Source: SIG710 sp045604985 | GTDB taxonomy: Bacteria > Bacillota > Clostridia > Oscillospirales > CAG-272 | Direction of reading: 5' to 3' | NCBI GenBank assembly: GCA_045604985.1 | Contig: JAZUPD010000015.1 | Location: 1 to 44,688, forward strand | Length of the DNA: 44,688 bases | Part shown: piece by piece, positions 8,216 through 16,786 of the stretch | Numbering within the stretch: position 1 is the first letter of the stretch | Layout of the letters: every line of letters starts with the position of its first letter | Made by a program: the position numbers and the translations under genes | The notes under the pieces: generated by a model | Seen by the model: the letters and a program-made list of their open reading frames with translations, nothing else | Told to the model about the DNA's origin: nothing | Database searches by the model: none

Positions 8216-9613
8216 ATGAAAAATTCAGAAAAAACAATGGATAAGATCGTTGCACTGTGTAAAAACAGGGGCATCATTTTCCCCGGCTCCGAGATCTACG
8301 GCGGTCTGGCAAATTCTTGGGACTACGGTCCTCTCGGCGTTGAATTTAAAAACAATGTAAAGAAGGCTTGGTGGAAGAAATTCGTTCAGGAATCCAAATA
8401 TAATGTGGGACTTGACAGTGCCATCATAATGAATCCCGAGACATGGGTGGCGTCGGGACACGTTGGCGGCTTTTCCGACCCTCTTATGGATTGTAAGAGT
8501 TGTCATGCGCGTCACAGAGCAGATAAACTTATTGAGGATTATGCATTTCAGAACGGTCTCGAGGATAACCCTGCAGGATGGAGCTTCGAGCAGATGTCGG
8601 AATATATAGCAGAAAAGGGGATCGTTTGCCCCGATTGTGGCAAAAAGGAGTTTACCGACATCAAGAAGTTTAACCTGATGTTCAAGACCTTCATAGGTGT
8701 TACGGAAAATAACGCAAGCACAGTCTACCTCCGTCCCGAAACTGCACAGGGTATTTTCGTAAACTTCCCTGCGGTTCAGAGATCCGCAAGAAAGAAGCTT
8801 CCTTTCGGCGTTGCACAGATCGGTAAATCCTTCAGAAACGAGATTACCCCCGGTAATTTTGTTTTCCGTACCCGTGAATTTGAGCAGATGGAGCTTGAAT
8901 TTTTCTGCAAGCCCGATACGGATCTTGAATGGTTCTCTTATTGGAAGGATTATTGCCATAAGTTTCTCCTTGATCTTGGTATGAGAGACGAAAATCTCCG
9001 TCTTCGCGACCATGATCCCGATGAGCTGAGCTTCTATTCAAAGGCGACCACAGACTTTGAGTTCCTTTTCCCATTCGGATGGGGAGAGCTTTGGGGAATT
9101 GCAGACAGAACGAATTATGACCTTTCCCGTCACGCAGAGCATAGTGGCAAGGATTTGACATATTTCGACCCCGAAACGAACGAACATTACGTGCCTTATG
9201 TTATTGAGCCTTCCCTCGGTGCAGACCGTGTTGCTCTTGCGTTTCTTGTTGACGCATATGACGAGGAGGTAATTGACGCTGAAAAGAACGATGTTCGTAC
9301 AGTTCTCCATCTCCATCCCGCACTTGCCCCCTTCAAGGCAGCGGTTCTTCCTCTTTCAAAGAAGCTTTCCGAGAAGGCTGAGGAGGTATATGACGAGCTT
9401 TCTAAGTATTTCATGGTTGATTTTGACGAGGCAGGCTCTATTGGTAAGAGATACCGCCGCGAGGACGAGATCGGAACCCCCTTCTGCATCACATATGACT
9501 TTGATTCGGAGACGGACGGCTGTGTAACTGTTCGTGACAGAGACACCATGGAGCAGATACGCCTCCCCATAGGTGAACTTAAAAACTATATAGAAAATGC
9601 GCTTCAATTTTGA
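8216..9613 (+). CDS. glyS: Glycyl-tRNA synthetase, homodimeric alpha2 type
   Basis: Charges tRNA-Gly. The 465-residue class II synthetase has the usual length. Seen: N-terminal GSEIYGGLANSWDYGPLG (about 21-38), a Cys-rich insert CKSCHARH with a later CPDCGKK, the LRPETAQGIFVNF signature (about 173-185), and EQMELEFF with the C-terminal anticodon-binding domain after about 365. An in-frame TTG at 8189 is possible, but TAGGAG at 8203-8208 lies eight bases from ATG 8216, which is chosen. It shares the LCP promoter and ends before a strong terminator. No T-box leader is visible upstream. Confidence 0.96.
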   Translation: MKNSEKTMDKIVALCKNRGIIFPGSEIYGGLANSWDYGPLGVEFKNNVKKAWWKKFVQESKYNVGLDSAIIMNPETWVASGHVGGFSDPLMDCKSCHARHRADKLIEDYAFQNGLEDNPAGWSFEQMSEYIAEKGIVCPDCGKKEFTDIKKFNLMFKTFIGVTENNASTVYLRPETAQGIFVNFPAVQRSARKKLPFGVAQIGKSFRNEITPGNFVFRTREFEQMELEFFCKPDTDLEWFSYWKDYCHKFLLDLGMRDENLRLRDHDPDELSFYSKATTDFEFLFPFGWGELWGIADRTNYDLSRHAEHSGKDLTYFDPETNEHYVPYVIEPSLGADRVALAFLVDAYDEEVIDAEKNDVRTVLHLHPALAPFKAAVLPLSKKLSEKAEEVYDELSKYFMVDFDEAGSIGKRYRREDEIGTPFCITYDFDSETDGCVTVRDRDTMEQIRLPIGELKNYIENALQF

Positions 9614-9625
9614 TAAATAAACAAA

Positions 9626-9663
9626 AAAATACTGCTTCGGGAGCCTGAAGCAGTATTTTTATT
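9626..9663 (+). terminator. Rho-independent terminator after glyS
   Basis: A 13-bp stem (9626-9638 with 9647-9659), 8-nt loop, T-rich end. Confidence 0.9.
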
Positions 9664-9784
9664 TGTAAAAAGGGTGATGTGTTTTCGTGATTTTTATACT
9701 TCTTTTTCTAAAAAACGAGTGCGTGACTAAAGGGGAGCATATAGTTACATAATTGCGAATTGAACTGTCAAATAAGATTTTGGC

Positions 9785-10003
9785 TTATAAATCGCCAAGC
9801 TCCTCCGAGATCTCGTCGAGACGGGCGAGAGAAGGGGCTTTTTTTGGCACTTTTTTCAGTGGATCGTATGCAAAACGACGACACTTATATGTTAGGGCAA
9901 CAACGCCTTTTTTTGAGCAGAGTACATATTCATCCCCTGCCAAAACGGTTGCTTTTTCGCAGTATGCACAGCATTTTATTATATCAATCTGTTCGTTTTT
10001 CAT
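9785..10003 (-). CDS. Small cysteine-rich protein, possible zinc-binding
   Basis: A 72-residue protein starting MKNEQIDIIKCCAYC. Four cysteines in the pattern CAYC, then a C after about ten residues and a further C (CCAYCEKA; YVLCSKKG; YKCRRF) suggest a zinc ribbon. The C-terminus is basic, then acidic (KKVPKKAPSLARLDEISEEL). An upstream in-frame methionine exists, but the -10 box (10040-10045 on this strand) lies inside that longer frame, and AAGGAG precedes ATG 10003. Similar small proteins with a CxxC pair and a basic tail occur in Clostridia; function is unknown. It is monocistronic and divergent from the MinD-like gene. Confidence 0.8.
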   Translation of the reverse strand: MKNEQIDIIKCCAYCEKATVLAGDEYVLCSKKGVVALTYKCRRFAYDPLKKVPKKAPSLARLDEISEELGDL

Positions 10004-10039
10004 ATTCGAAAGAGCTCCTTTATACGTTACATCACAGTC

Positions 10040-10068
10040 ATTATAACTCATATCTTGACGAAAATCAA
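10040..10068 (-). promoter_or_regulatory. Promoter of the small Cys-rich protein
   Basis: On the minus strand TTGATT (10068-10063), 17-nt spacer, TATAAT (10045-10040). Confidence 0.85.
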
Positions 10069-10160
10069 GACTAAAGTGATTATTTTTTCTACAAAACAAA
10101 TGATTTTTAGTTTTCTTGGCAAAAAAATGAAAATGATGCAGTAATTATTGTTTATACTCA

Positions 10161-10189
10161 TTGACAAAATGAGCGATTTATGGTAAAAT
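10161..10189 (+). promoter_or_regulatory. Promoter of the MinD-like gene
   Basis: TTGACA 10161-10166, 17-nt spacer, TAAAAT 10184-10189. Confidence 0.88.
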
Positions 10190-10226
10190 ACACTCAAAGG
10201 CATTTTTGGGGAAGGAGTTAATGGAT

Positions 10227-11060
10227 ATGTCGGATGTCGAAATTGGCGCTTCTTCTGTTCAGTCTAAATGTAAGACTATAATCATTACCTCCTGCAAGGG
10301 CGGAGTGGGGAAATCCACCGTCACGGCAAACCTTGCCTATGCGCTTTCTGCAAGAGGAAAGAGAGTGCTTGCTCTTGATTGTGATTTTTCAAATCGCTCC
10401 CTTGATCTTATTTTCGGTTGCGAGGATTCGGTTATTTATGACATTTGTGACGTTATTTACGGCAGATGCGACATCGAAAAAGCAATAATCAAAGACCATC
10501 GCAGTGAAAATCTCTTTTTCTGTGCCGCTCCCCTTGAGACCGAGGAGAAATTTGGCGCAGAGCAGTTTAAAGAGGTACTTTTCAATGCAGGCGAAGAATT
10601 ATCACTTGATTATATTCTCGTGGACACTCCTGGTGCTGTCAGCGAAACGGTGGAGCTTGTTTCCCATGCCGCAGACATGGCGATCATTATCGTTTCACAT
10701 CAGCCCACTGCTGCAAGAGCGGCGGAAAGAACCGGAATGACGCTTGATAGGTTCGGCGTTGCCGATCAGAGACTTATAGTCAACGGTTTTGATGCCGATG
10801 CGGTGCAAAACGGTCTCAGAACGGGAATAAATGAGCTTATTGATAAGACGCACACCCGCCTTTTGGGAATAGTGCCTTATGAATATGAGCTTTCGCTTTC
10901 ACAGGAATTCGGAAAGCTTTGCGGAGAGATTGAAAACAAAAATATGAAGCGGATATTAAGTTCGTTTGCCAATATTGCCGCAAGACTTGAAGGCGGAGGT
11001 GTGCCTCTTCTAAAAAAGGTCTATGGAGGCAAAAAACGCAGGGAATTGCTTGAAAGCTGA
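10227..11060 (+). CDS. minD: MinD/ParA-family ATPase, MinD-like
   Basis: Deviant-Walker ATPase; family members drive cell-division site placement or DNA segregation on the inner membrane face. The 277-residue protein has the Walker A box CKGGVGKST with the signature lysine (about 22-30), a switch segment LDCDFSNRSLDL, and DTPGAVSET (about 138-146). The C-terminus is basic and could be a membrane-targeting helix (LLKKVYGGKKRRELL), as in MinD. The in-frame TTG 10206 and ATG 10221 are too close to or upstream of GAAGGAG (10211-10217), so ATG 10227 is used. No minC or minE is adjacent. The next gene is a methylglyoxal-synthase-like protein, an order known from Firmicutes min loci. MinD is the best call; FlhG or a ParA relative is possible. 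Confidence 0.8.
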   Translation: MSDVEIGASSVQSKCKTIIITSCKGGVGKSTVTANLAYALSARGKRVLALDCDFSNRSLDLIFGCEDSVIYDICDVIYGRCDIEKAIIKDHRSENLFFCAAPLETEEKFGAEQFKEVLFNAGEELSLDYILVDTPGAVSETVELVSHAADMAIIIVSHQPTAARAAERTGMTLDRFGVADQRLIVNGFDADAVQNGLRTGINELIDKTHTRLLGIVPYEYELSLSQEFGKLCGEIENKNMKRILSSFANIAARLEGGGVPLLKKVYGGKKRRELLES

Positions 11061-11099
11061 AAAACAAATCAAACTTAGACAAAGAGAGGAATGAATCTG

Positions 11100-11534
11100 A
11101 TGCAAATTGCCATTATTGCACACGACACCAAAAAAGAACTGATGACACAGTTTTGTATAGCTTATTGCGGCATACTTAGTAAGCATAATCTATGTGCAAC
11201 AAGTATAACGGCTAAATATATTTCCGAGGCCACCGGACTTAAAATAGAAAAGCTTATGACCGGAGAACACGGCGGAGAACAACAGATCGCCTCTCGAATT
11301 GCATACGATGAGATAGATATTTTACTTTTCTTTAGAGGAACAAACCCGTCGGTAACATATGACGAAGAGGATTTTGAACTGCTCAGTATGTGCGACAGAC
11401 ATAACGTACCCGTTGCTACTAACATTGCAACCGCAGAGGTGCTTATTTGCGCTATTGAAAGAGGAGACCTTGACTGGCGCGAGATCGTAAATCCTCACTC
11501 GGAATACAATAAAAACAGAACAAAGAAAGAATAA
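11100..11534 (+). CDS. Methylglyoxal synthase-like protein with altered active site
   Basis: Homologue of MgsA, which turns dihydroxyacetone phosphate into methylglyoxal. The 144-residue frame has the typical N-terminus MQIAIIAHDTKKEL and the C-terminal RGDLDWREIVN. ATG 11100 is chosen over 11091, which is too close to GAGAGGA. Against E. coli MgsA, the Asp71 position is Glu (GGEQQ, E60), Asp91 is Gly (FFRGT, G80), His98 is Tyr (Y87) and Asp101 is Glu (E90); a phosphate-site Thr is Ile36. Several catalytic residues are thus changed, so enzyme activity is doubtful. It follows the MinD-like gene by 39 bases and ends at a terminator. Confidence 0.85.
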   Translation: MQIAIIAHDTKKELMTQFCIAYCGILSKHNLCATSITAKYISEATGLKIEKLMTGEHGGEQQIASRIAYDEIDILLFFRGTNPSVTYDEEDFELLSMCDRHNVPVATNIATAEVLICAIERGDLDWREIVNPHSEYNKNRTKKE

Positions 11535-11545
11535 GAGAGATAAAG

Positions 11546-11577
11546 GGGAGCGGAATTTGTTTTCTGCTTCCTTTTTT
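11546..11577 (+). terminator. Terminator after the MgsA-like gene
   Basis: A 10-bp stem with two G-U pairs (11546-11555 with 11562-11571) and six T residues. Confidence 0.8.
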
Positions 11578-11682
11578 AGCGCCGGATACCCCGACGCTCG
11601 TTGCTTATTGCCTAAAAAGTGCTCAGAACTTTTGTGAGAGTACTGAATCATTTTATAATTATCGTTATTTTTTGAAAAACTC

Positions 11683-11711
11683 TTGCATTGTGAGATAAAA
11701 TCTGTTATAAT
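11683..11711 (+). promoter_or_regulatory. Promoter of the SRP RNA-dnaX region
   Basis: TTGCAT 11683-11688, 17-nt spacer, TATAAT 11706-11711. It is about 50 bases before the mature SRP RNA 5' end. Confidence 0.85.
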
Positions 11712-11760
11712 ATACAATAATAAGCGCATTTTGCGCTGCTACAGTTACAAGCTGTGAAAT

Positions 11761-12033
11761 AAGGCCATACTAGCCGGGGATTTAGCGGAGCCCTGAACCT
11801 GAAATCCGCTACAGCAGGGGTGAATCCCTTTTTTGAGGGTCAACGAGTTGCGTGGCAACGCCATCTTCTGTGTTGAGAAGTGGGTCTTGCGCGATCGAAA
11901 GCTGTGAACCATGTCAGGTGGGGAACCAAGCAGCATTAAGCAGTGTCTTCGATGTGCCGCAAGGTAGCCTGCTTTGAGCAGAAGAGACGGAATGTGCGTT
12001 TCTCCGAGATTCGATCTTAAGGTGTATGGTCTT
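11761..12033 (+). ncRNA. ffs: Large SRP RNA (4.5S/scRNA) with Alu-type domain
   Basis: RNA core of the signal recognition particle for co-translational membrane targeting. The ends pair over 10 bp (11761-11770 with 12024-12033, one G-U). The 5' part has the Alu-like CCGGGGATTTAGCGG and CCCTGAACCTG segments. The S-domain apical loop is at about 11903-11940, with GTGAACCATGTCAGG, a GGAA tetraloop and CCAAGCAGCATTAAG. About 273 nt agrees with the large RNA of Bacillus and other Firmicutes. dnaX follows at 12073, as in B. subtilis. The exact processed ends are inferred from pairing. Confidence 0.95.
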
Positions 12034-12072
12034 ATTTTGCAGCTTGATTTTTATAGAACGGAGGGGATATTT

Positions 12073-13689
12073 TTGCATCAGGCTTTATATAGAAAATGGC
12101 GTCCTACCACATTTGATGATGTTGTGGGGCAGGAGCATATCACGTCTGTTCTTCGATATGAATGTGAGCACGGGAAAAATTCTCATGCCTATCTTTTTTG
12201 CGGTTCAAGAGGAACCGGAAAGACATCCTGTGCAAAAATCCTTGCAAAGGCAGTCAACTGCACAGCACCCGTGAATGGAAACCCATGCGGAAAATGCCCT
12301 TCCTGCATTGCGATCGAGCAGGGAAGTACCGCAGATGTGCTTGAAATGGATGCGGCTTCCAACAACAGAGTTGACGATATCAGAGAGATAAGAGACGAGG
12401 TCATCTATTCTCCTACGATGCTCAAATATAGGATCTATATCGTAGACGAGGTCCATATGCTCACCACAAGTGCCTTTAATGCGTTGCTTAAGACTCTTGA
12501 AGAGCCTCCGGCGCATGTTATTTTTATCCTTGCAACCACTGAGCTTCATAAGCTTCCGTCAACTATAATATCCCGTTGCCAGCGATTCGATTTCAGAAGG
12601 ATATCAATTCCCGATATAACCGAAAGACTGCTCAAAATAGCAGAAAACGAGGGGATTGGCATTGACTGCGGTGCGGCTCAGCTCATTGCCAGACTGGCAA
12701 TGGGTGGAATGCGAGATGCTGTTAGCCTTTTTGAGCTTTGTGCGGGTGCGAGACAGCATATAACCGAGGCTCTCGTGGCAGATTTACTTGGAGTCAGCGA
12801 CAGGGACAGCACGGCTTGTCTTATTGAGGCGATATATAAAAAGGATCACGAGAAGATATTTGCAACAGTTGCCGAGGTCGTTTCATCCTCAAAGGATATA
12901 ACTGTGTTTATTCAGGATCTTTTGTCATTCTATCGAGATATGCTTGTGATAAAGACATCGAAGGATGCAAGAAAATATCTTGATTTTACCGAAAGCGAAA
13001 TGAACCAGACCGAAAGGGTCGCTGCACTTTTCAAAAAGGAAACGATCATATATCATTGCAAGATTTTGGACCAGACTTATGCACAGATACAAAAATCTGT
13101 TTCATCTGCCCGTCTTCTTTCTGAAATGGCCTTTATAAGAATGTGCGACGAGGCACTTGATACATCGGGAGAGGCACTTTCTTCAAGGATCGCCGCAATT
13201 GAGGACAGGCTCGATGCGGGACTATATGCACCTCATAATACTGCGGTACTATCTCATGCATCTCCAAAGGCAGAGACTAAAGCGGGGAGTGACCGAAATT
13301 TGAAAAACGATGCAGAAGAAAAAGCCGAGCCATCTTCCAAGACAGAGTCCGTTGGGAAAAAGCGAGCTCTTACCTATTGGGCAGAGGCGGTGGATAAGAT
13401 CTGCAGAGATGACCGGAGTCTTACGGGATTTCTCAAAAGCTCCAGGATATACCGCACAGAAAACGGAAATATCGTGATGAGACTTGAAAGCGATTTTTCA
13501 AAATTGATGCTTACATCAAGAAAAAGCACCCTTGAAACACTCGTAAAGGTTCTTTCTGCCTATGAAAAACGCCCGCTGACAGAGGCTAATATTCAGTTTG
13601 AGGTGTCACATGAAAATGATATCATCGACGAGGGCAGAGAAAATTTGGACGAAATAATAAATGATTACAATTCAAATTCGGAGGACTGA
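12073..13689 (+). CDS. dnaX: DNA polymerase III subunit gamma/tau
   Basis: Clamp-loader ATPase of the replisome. The 538-residue protein starts (L)HQALYRKWRPTTFDDVVGQ. The TTG at 12073 is chosen because GGAGGGG lies at 12060-12066 and the longer frame would start inside the SRP RNA. Seen: Walker A GSRGTGKTS (about 43-51), a zinc site CGKCPSC (about 74-80) with earlier cysteines, DEVHML Walker B (about 124-129), NALLKTLEEPP, and the sensor ATTELHKLP (about 155-163). The C-terminal part from about 360 is linker-like and rich in Lys, Ser and Glu, with a final tau-type domain. ybaB starts three bases after the stop. Confidence 0.96.
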   Translation: MHQALYRKWRPTTFDDVVGQEHITSVLRYECEHGKNSHAYLFCGSRGTGKTSCAKILAKAVNCTAPVNGNPCGKCPSCIAIEQGSTADVLEMDAASNNRVDDIREIRDEVIYSPTMLKYRIYIVDEVHMLTTSAFNALLKTLEEPPAHVIFILATTELHKLPSTIISRCQRFDFRRISIPDITERLLKIAENEGIGIDCGAAQLIARLAMGGMRDAVSLFELCAGARQHITEALVADLLGVSDRDSTACLIEAIYKKDHEKIFATVAEVVSSSKDITVFIQDLLSFYRDMLVIKTSKDARKYLDFTESEMNQTERVAALFKKETIIYHCKILDQTYAQIQKSVSSARLLSEMAFIRMCDEALDTSGEALSSRIAAIEDRLDAGLYAPHNTAVLSHASPKAETKAGSDRNLKNDAEEKAEPSSKTESVGKKRALTYWAEAVDKICRDDRSLTGFLKSSRIYRTENGNIVMRLESDFSKLMLTSRKSTLETLVKVLSAYEKRPLTEANIQFEVSHENDIIDEGRENLDEIINDYNSNSED

Positions 13690-13692
13690 AAA

Positions 13693-14040
13693 ATGAAAGC
13701 AAACATACCAAAGGGAATAGGCGGCGGACCGCAGAATATGCAGGCGATGCTTAAGCAGGCACAGAAGATGCAAGAAGATATGGAAGCGCTTCAGGCTGAT
13801 CTTGACGAAAGGGAATATGATATCAGCGCCGGCGGAGGTGTCGTTTCCATCAAGATAAATGGTAAAAAAGAGATACTCAGCATAAATATCGAGCCTGAGA
13901 TCGTTGACCCCGATGATGTTGAAACACTTTCGGATATTCTGGTTGCAGCAGTAAATGAGGCGATAAAGAGAGTTGAGGAAACCAATGCCGCAGAGATGCA
14001 GAAGGTAACAGGCAGCCTCGGAATGCCGAGTCTTTTCTGA
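13693..14040 (+). CDS. ybaB: YbaB/EbfC nucleoid-associated protein
   Basis: Small dimeric DNA-binding protein encoded between dnaX and recR in most bacteria. The 115-residue sequence has the Gln/Met-rich helix QNMQAMLKQAQKMQEDM (about 15-31) and the GGGVVSIKINGKKE strand block (about 51-64). GGAGG at 13680-13684 precedes ATG 13693. The stop TGA and the recR ATG overlap by one base. Confidence 0.95.
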   Translation: MKANIPKGIGGGPQNMQAMLKQAQKMQEDMEALQADLDEREYDISAGGGVVSIKINGKKEILSINIEPEIVDPDDVETLSDILVAAVNEAIKRVEETNAAEMQKVTGSLGMPSLF

Positions 14041-14639
14041 TGGCTGATTATATTGAGCCGCTTCAAAAGCTTGCGGAACAGTTTGGCAGGCTTTCGGGAA
14101 TAGGCAGAAAGACCGCAATGCGCTTGGCATTCTCTGTCCTTGATATGTCGGTGGATGAAGCGAAAGATTTTGCTTCTGCCATAATCGAAGCAAAAGAGAA
14201 GATACATCTTTGTCCTATCTGTCAGAATCTGACGGATAAAGATAGGTGCGACCTATGTTCGGATGAATCCAGAGACCGATCGGTCATTTGCGTAGTCGAG
14301 GATGCAAAGGCAGTTATAGCTCTTGAAAACGTTAGGGAATATAATGGGCTTTATCATGTTCTTGGAGGCGTTATTTCGCCAATGAACGGCGTTACTCCCG
14401 AAAAACTGAAGATCAAGGAGCTTCTTTCCCGCTGTGAAGATAGTGAAGTCAAGGAAGTTATTATTGCCACCAACCCGACCGTTGAGGGCGAAGCGACCTC
14501 GATGTATCTTTCAAGGCTTCTCAAGCCTGCGGGACTAGTCGTTACCCGTCTTGCATACGGAATACCCGTTGGCGGTGATCTTGAATATGCCGATGCCGTA
14601 ACCCTTTACAGAGCTCTTGAAGGCAGAAGAAACCTTTGA
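14040..14639 (+). CDS. recR: Recombination mediator RecR
   Basis: Works with RecO and RecF to load RecA at gaps. The 199-residue protein has the N-terminal helix-hairpin-helix (FGRLSGIGRKTAMR, about 15-28), a C4 zinc site CPICQNLTDKDRCDLC (about 58-73) and a Toprim domain starting ICVVED (about 82-87). Length is usual. The start overlaps the ybaB stop by one base, pointing to translational coupling. The following shikimate-kinase-like gene starts 13 bases after the stop. Confidence 0.97.
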   Translation: MADYIEPLQKLAEQFGRLSGIGRKTAMRLAFSVLDMSVDEAKDFASAIIEAKEKIHLCPICQNLTDKDRCDLCSDESRDRSVICVVEDAKAVIALENVREYNGLYHVLGGVISPMNGVTPEKLKIKELLSRCEDSEVKEVIIATNPTVEGEATSMYLSRLLKPAGLVVTRLAYGIPVGGDLEYADAVTLYRALEGRRNL

Positions 14640-14652
14640 TCTTGGAGAAAAA

Positions 14653-15165
14653 ATGAACATAATTCTTATTGGAATGCCCGGGTGCGGCAAAAGCACGATA
14701 GGTGTTTTACTTGCAAAATCCCTTTTATATCATTTTACCGACACCGACCTTCTTTTGCAGAATGAATACGGCACGAGCCTTCGTGCTATGATAGATGAAT
14801 ACGGTCTTGAAGGCTTCAAAATGCGGGAGAACAGGATTTTGAGTGAACTTTCCTGTGATAATACCGTCGTTGCCACCGGCGGAAGTGCGATCTATTGCCA
14901 TGACGGTATGAAAAATCTCAAGAAAAACGGAATTGCCGTTTATCTGAAGCTCTCTCCCGAGGAGATAGAAAAAAGGATCGACAATATCACCACCCGAGGG
15001 ATCGCAATGGAAAAGGGAAGTACCATTACATCGCTTTTCCTTGAGAGAGCACCTCTCTATGAAAAATATGCGGATATAACGGTAAATTGTACTGATATGT
15101 CATTGGAGCGTTGTGTGAAGGCTGTGTGTGATAAGGTGAAGGCTGCGGGTAACGGAAAAATTTAA
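14653..15165 (+). CDS. Shikimate kinase-like P-loop kinase
   Basis: A 170-residue P-loop kinase related to AroK. Walker A reads GMPGCGKST (7-15) and the DTD motif TDTDLL is at 29-34; the later RAPLYEKYADI segment holds the Arg usual for shikimate binding. However, the Arg of the FRxxE motif is Lys (K56 in FKMRE), and the GGG loop reads GGS. The lid region shows TTRGIAM instead of the usual VGRPL type. The longer frame start is rejected; TTGGAGA lies six bases before ATG 14653. The family is widely annotated as shikimate kinase in Clostridia; the substrate is inferred. It sits at the end of the dnaX-recR operon, with no other aro gene nearby. Confidence 0.75.
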   Translation: MNIILIGMPGCGKSTIGVLLAKSLLYHFTDTDLLLQNEYGTSLRAMIDEYGLEGFKMRENRILSELSCDNTVVATGGSAIYCHDGMKNLKKNGIAVYLKLSPEEIEKRIDNITTRGIAMEKGSTITSLFLERAPLYEKYADITVNCTDMSLERCVKAVCDKVKAAGNGKI

Positions 15166-15488
15166 TAGCAAAAGCGTGATCCGATTCTTTGCCGTAAGGG
15201 AAGCGGGACATGCTTTTTTATAAATGAAATCAGGTATTATTTTAAACGATATTCGAAAAAATCCAAAGAAGAAATTTTTTATTGTTTGCATTATTCAAAT
15301 AAAAAAATTCTTATTGAAGATACACGAAAATCATGTTATAACGAAGCTTTTAAGTATTTGATTGTTTTAATTGTAAATAATATGCGAAAATTATTTATTT
15401 TTGCGGATTTTTGTGTTATACTTATCAATGTTCGGGTGCATGGTTCCCCAATATATTTTAGGCTATATATCACGGAGGAAAATTCAGA
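15166..15488. other. AT-rich intergenic region with terminator
   Basis: After the terminator at 15170-15219 the sequence is AT-rich. A weak promoter-like pair, TTTATT then TATACT with 17 bases between, lies near 15394-15422, about 70 bases upstream of the next start. No RNA motif or credible gene is seen. Confidence 0.5.
15170..15219 (+). terminator. Terminator after the kinase gene
   Basis: A 14-position stem with one mismatch (15170-15183 with 15204-15217), a 20-nt loop and a T run. Confidence 0.75.
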
Positions 15489-16679
15489 ATGAATTTCAAA
15501 AAAATCACATTTATCTTTTTAGCATTGATACTGGCATTTTCTTTTGCATCATGCCAGCTTTCCGAGTACATAGACAAAGGACTTCAGACGACCGACGTAA
15601 CAGATACACAGGGTTCTGCTGAAAGCATCGTTGCAAACAAGGATGCAAAGCCGGAGGATTTTGTTCCGGAAGGAGTAGACATCAACTATCAGATGGACTA
15701 TATGAGTGAGGACCTCACAAAATATGTCACACTCGGAAAATATAAGGGCTTTGAGACGGAGATTACAACATATAAGGTCGATGAAGCATACCTGAATGAG
15801 CGTATTGAGAAGCTTCTTGAGGAGAAAGCCGTTCCCTCGCAGATCACGGACAGAAAGACGGCTGAGGGCGATAAGATCTACGTTGATTATGTTGGTACAC
15901 TTGACGGAATTGCCTTTGAGGGAGGCTCTGCACAGAATGTGGAAATAAATCTTACGGCAAATAGCGGATATATTCCCGGATTTACTGACGGAATGTATGA
16001 TGTTATGCCCGGCGAAACAGTTTCTTATGAGGTAACCTTCCCCGAGGATTATCATAATGAAAGTCTTGCGGGTAAGCTCACTGTATTCACAGTTACTATT
16101 CACTATATCGTAGGAGACTCCATAACCCCACAGCTTGATAATACCTTTGTCAGCGAACATTACGGAAGTGAAGGCTGCAGCACTGTTGACGAATTCAAGG
16201 TGTATTTTAAGGCGCAGCTTGAGGACGAGAGAGAAAAAAATGTAATGGACACCCTTGCACAGGACGTTTGGAATATGATAATGGAAGATATTACTGTTGT
16301 AGATCTTCCTCAAGAGGCAATAAACTCACTTTATTGGCTCAACCGCGCAAATTATGAAGCATATGCCGCACAGCAGGGAATGAAATATGAGGATTTTCTC
16401 GAAAAATATGTGGGTCAGACAGATGAACAGCTTTTGCAGTATGCCGAGAGCTATATTAAAGAGGATATCGTTATATACTCCATCGTAAAAGCTGAAAATC
16501 TTGAAATAACGGATGAGGAACGTGCAGAGGAATTTGCAAAATATTGCGTTCAGTACGAAATGACGGAAGAAGAGCTTATTGACACTTACGGTGAGGAAAG
16601 GATCCTCAGCGTCATACAGTGGAACAAGCTCATGAAATCAATTTGCGAATGGAATACTGCTATCGAGGTAATTAAATAA
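15489..16679 (+). CDS. FKBP/trigger-factor-like foldase lipoprotein
   Basis: A 396-residue predicted exported lipoprotein with the lipobox FSFASC at C22. After a linker, a trigger-factor-type FKBP peptidyl-prolyl isomerase domain (about 105-200: GDKIYVDYVGTLDG, YIPGFTDGMYDVMPGE) is followed by a helical trigger-factor C-terminal-like arm (about 215-390). The ribosome-binding N-terminal domain of cytosolic trigger factor is absent, so it looks like a trigger factor rebuilt for the membrane surface, where it could fold secreted proteins much as PrsA does. GGAGG lies at 15473-15477. It stands alone between a terminator and a strong terminator at 16738. Confidence 0.9.
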   Translation: MNFKKITFIFLALILAFSFASCQLSEYIDKGLQTTDVTDTQGSAESIVANKDAKPEDFVPEGVDINYQMDYMSEDLTKYVTLGKYKGFETEITTYKVDEAYLNERIEKLLEEKAVPSQITDRKTAEGDKIYVDYVGTLDGIAFEGGSAQNVEINLTANSGYIPGFTDGMYDVMPGETVSYEVTFPEDYHNESLAGKLTVFTVTIHYIVGDSITPQLDNTFVSEHYGSEGCSTVDEFKVYFKAQLEDEREKNVMDTLAQDVWNMIMEDITVVDLPQEAINSLYWLNRANYEAYAAQQGMKYEDFLEKYVGQTDEQLLQYAESYIKEDIVIYSIVKAENLEITDEERAEEFAKYCVQYEMTEEELIDTYGEERILSVIQWNKLMKSICEWNTAIEVIK

Positions 16680-16735
16680 TTGACCCCTGTAATTTTCATT
16701 CTTTTTGAGTGATCTGACAAATTCAGTTTAAACAA

Positions 16736-16770
16736 AAGGGCTGATTTGCGTGTGCAAATCAGCCCTTTAT
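16736..16770 (+). terminator. Rho-independent terminator
   Basis: A 12-bp perfect stem (16738-16749 with 16754-16765), GTGT loop, T-rich end. Confidence 0.92.
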
Positions 16771-16786
16771 TATCTAGCTATATGGG

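Noticed and set aside
11974..12072. Longer N-terminus for DnaX starting inside the SRP RNA
   Set aside because: The SRP RNA ends at about 12033, a strong GGAGGGG site lies before TTG 12073, and homologous DnaX proteins start at the HQALYRKWRP segment.
15286..15492. 68-codon plus-strand frame upstream of the foldase lipoprotein
   Set aside because: No site for ribosome binding, composition as in the AT-rich spacer, and it runs into the next start.
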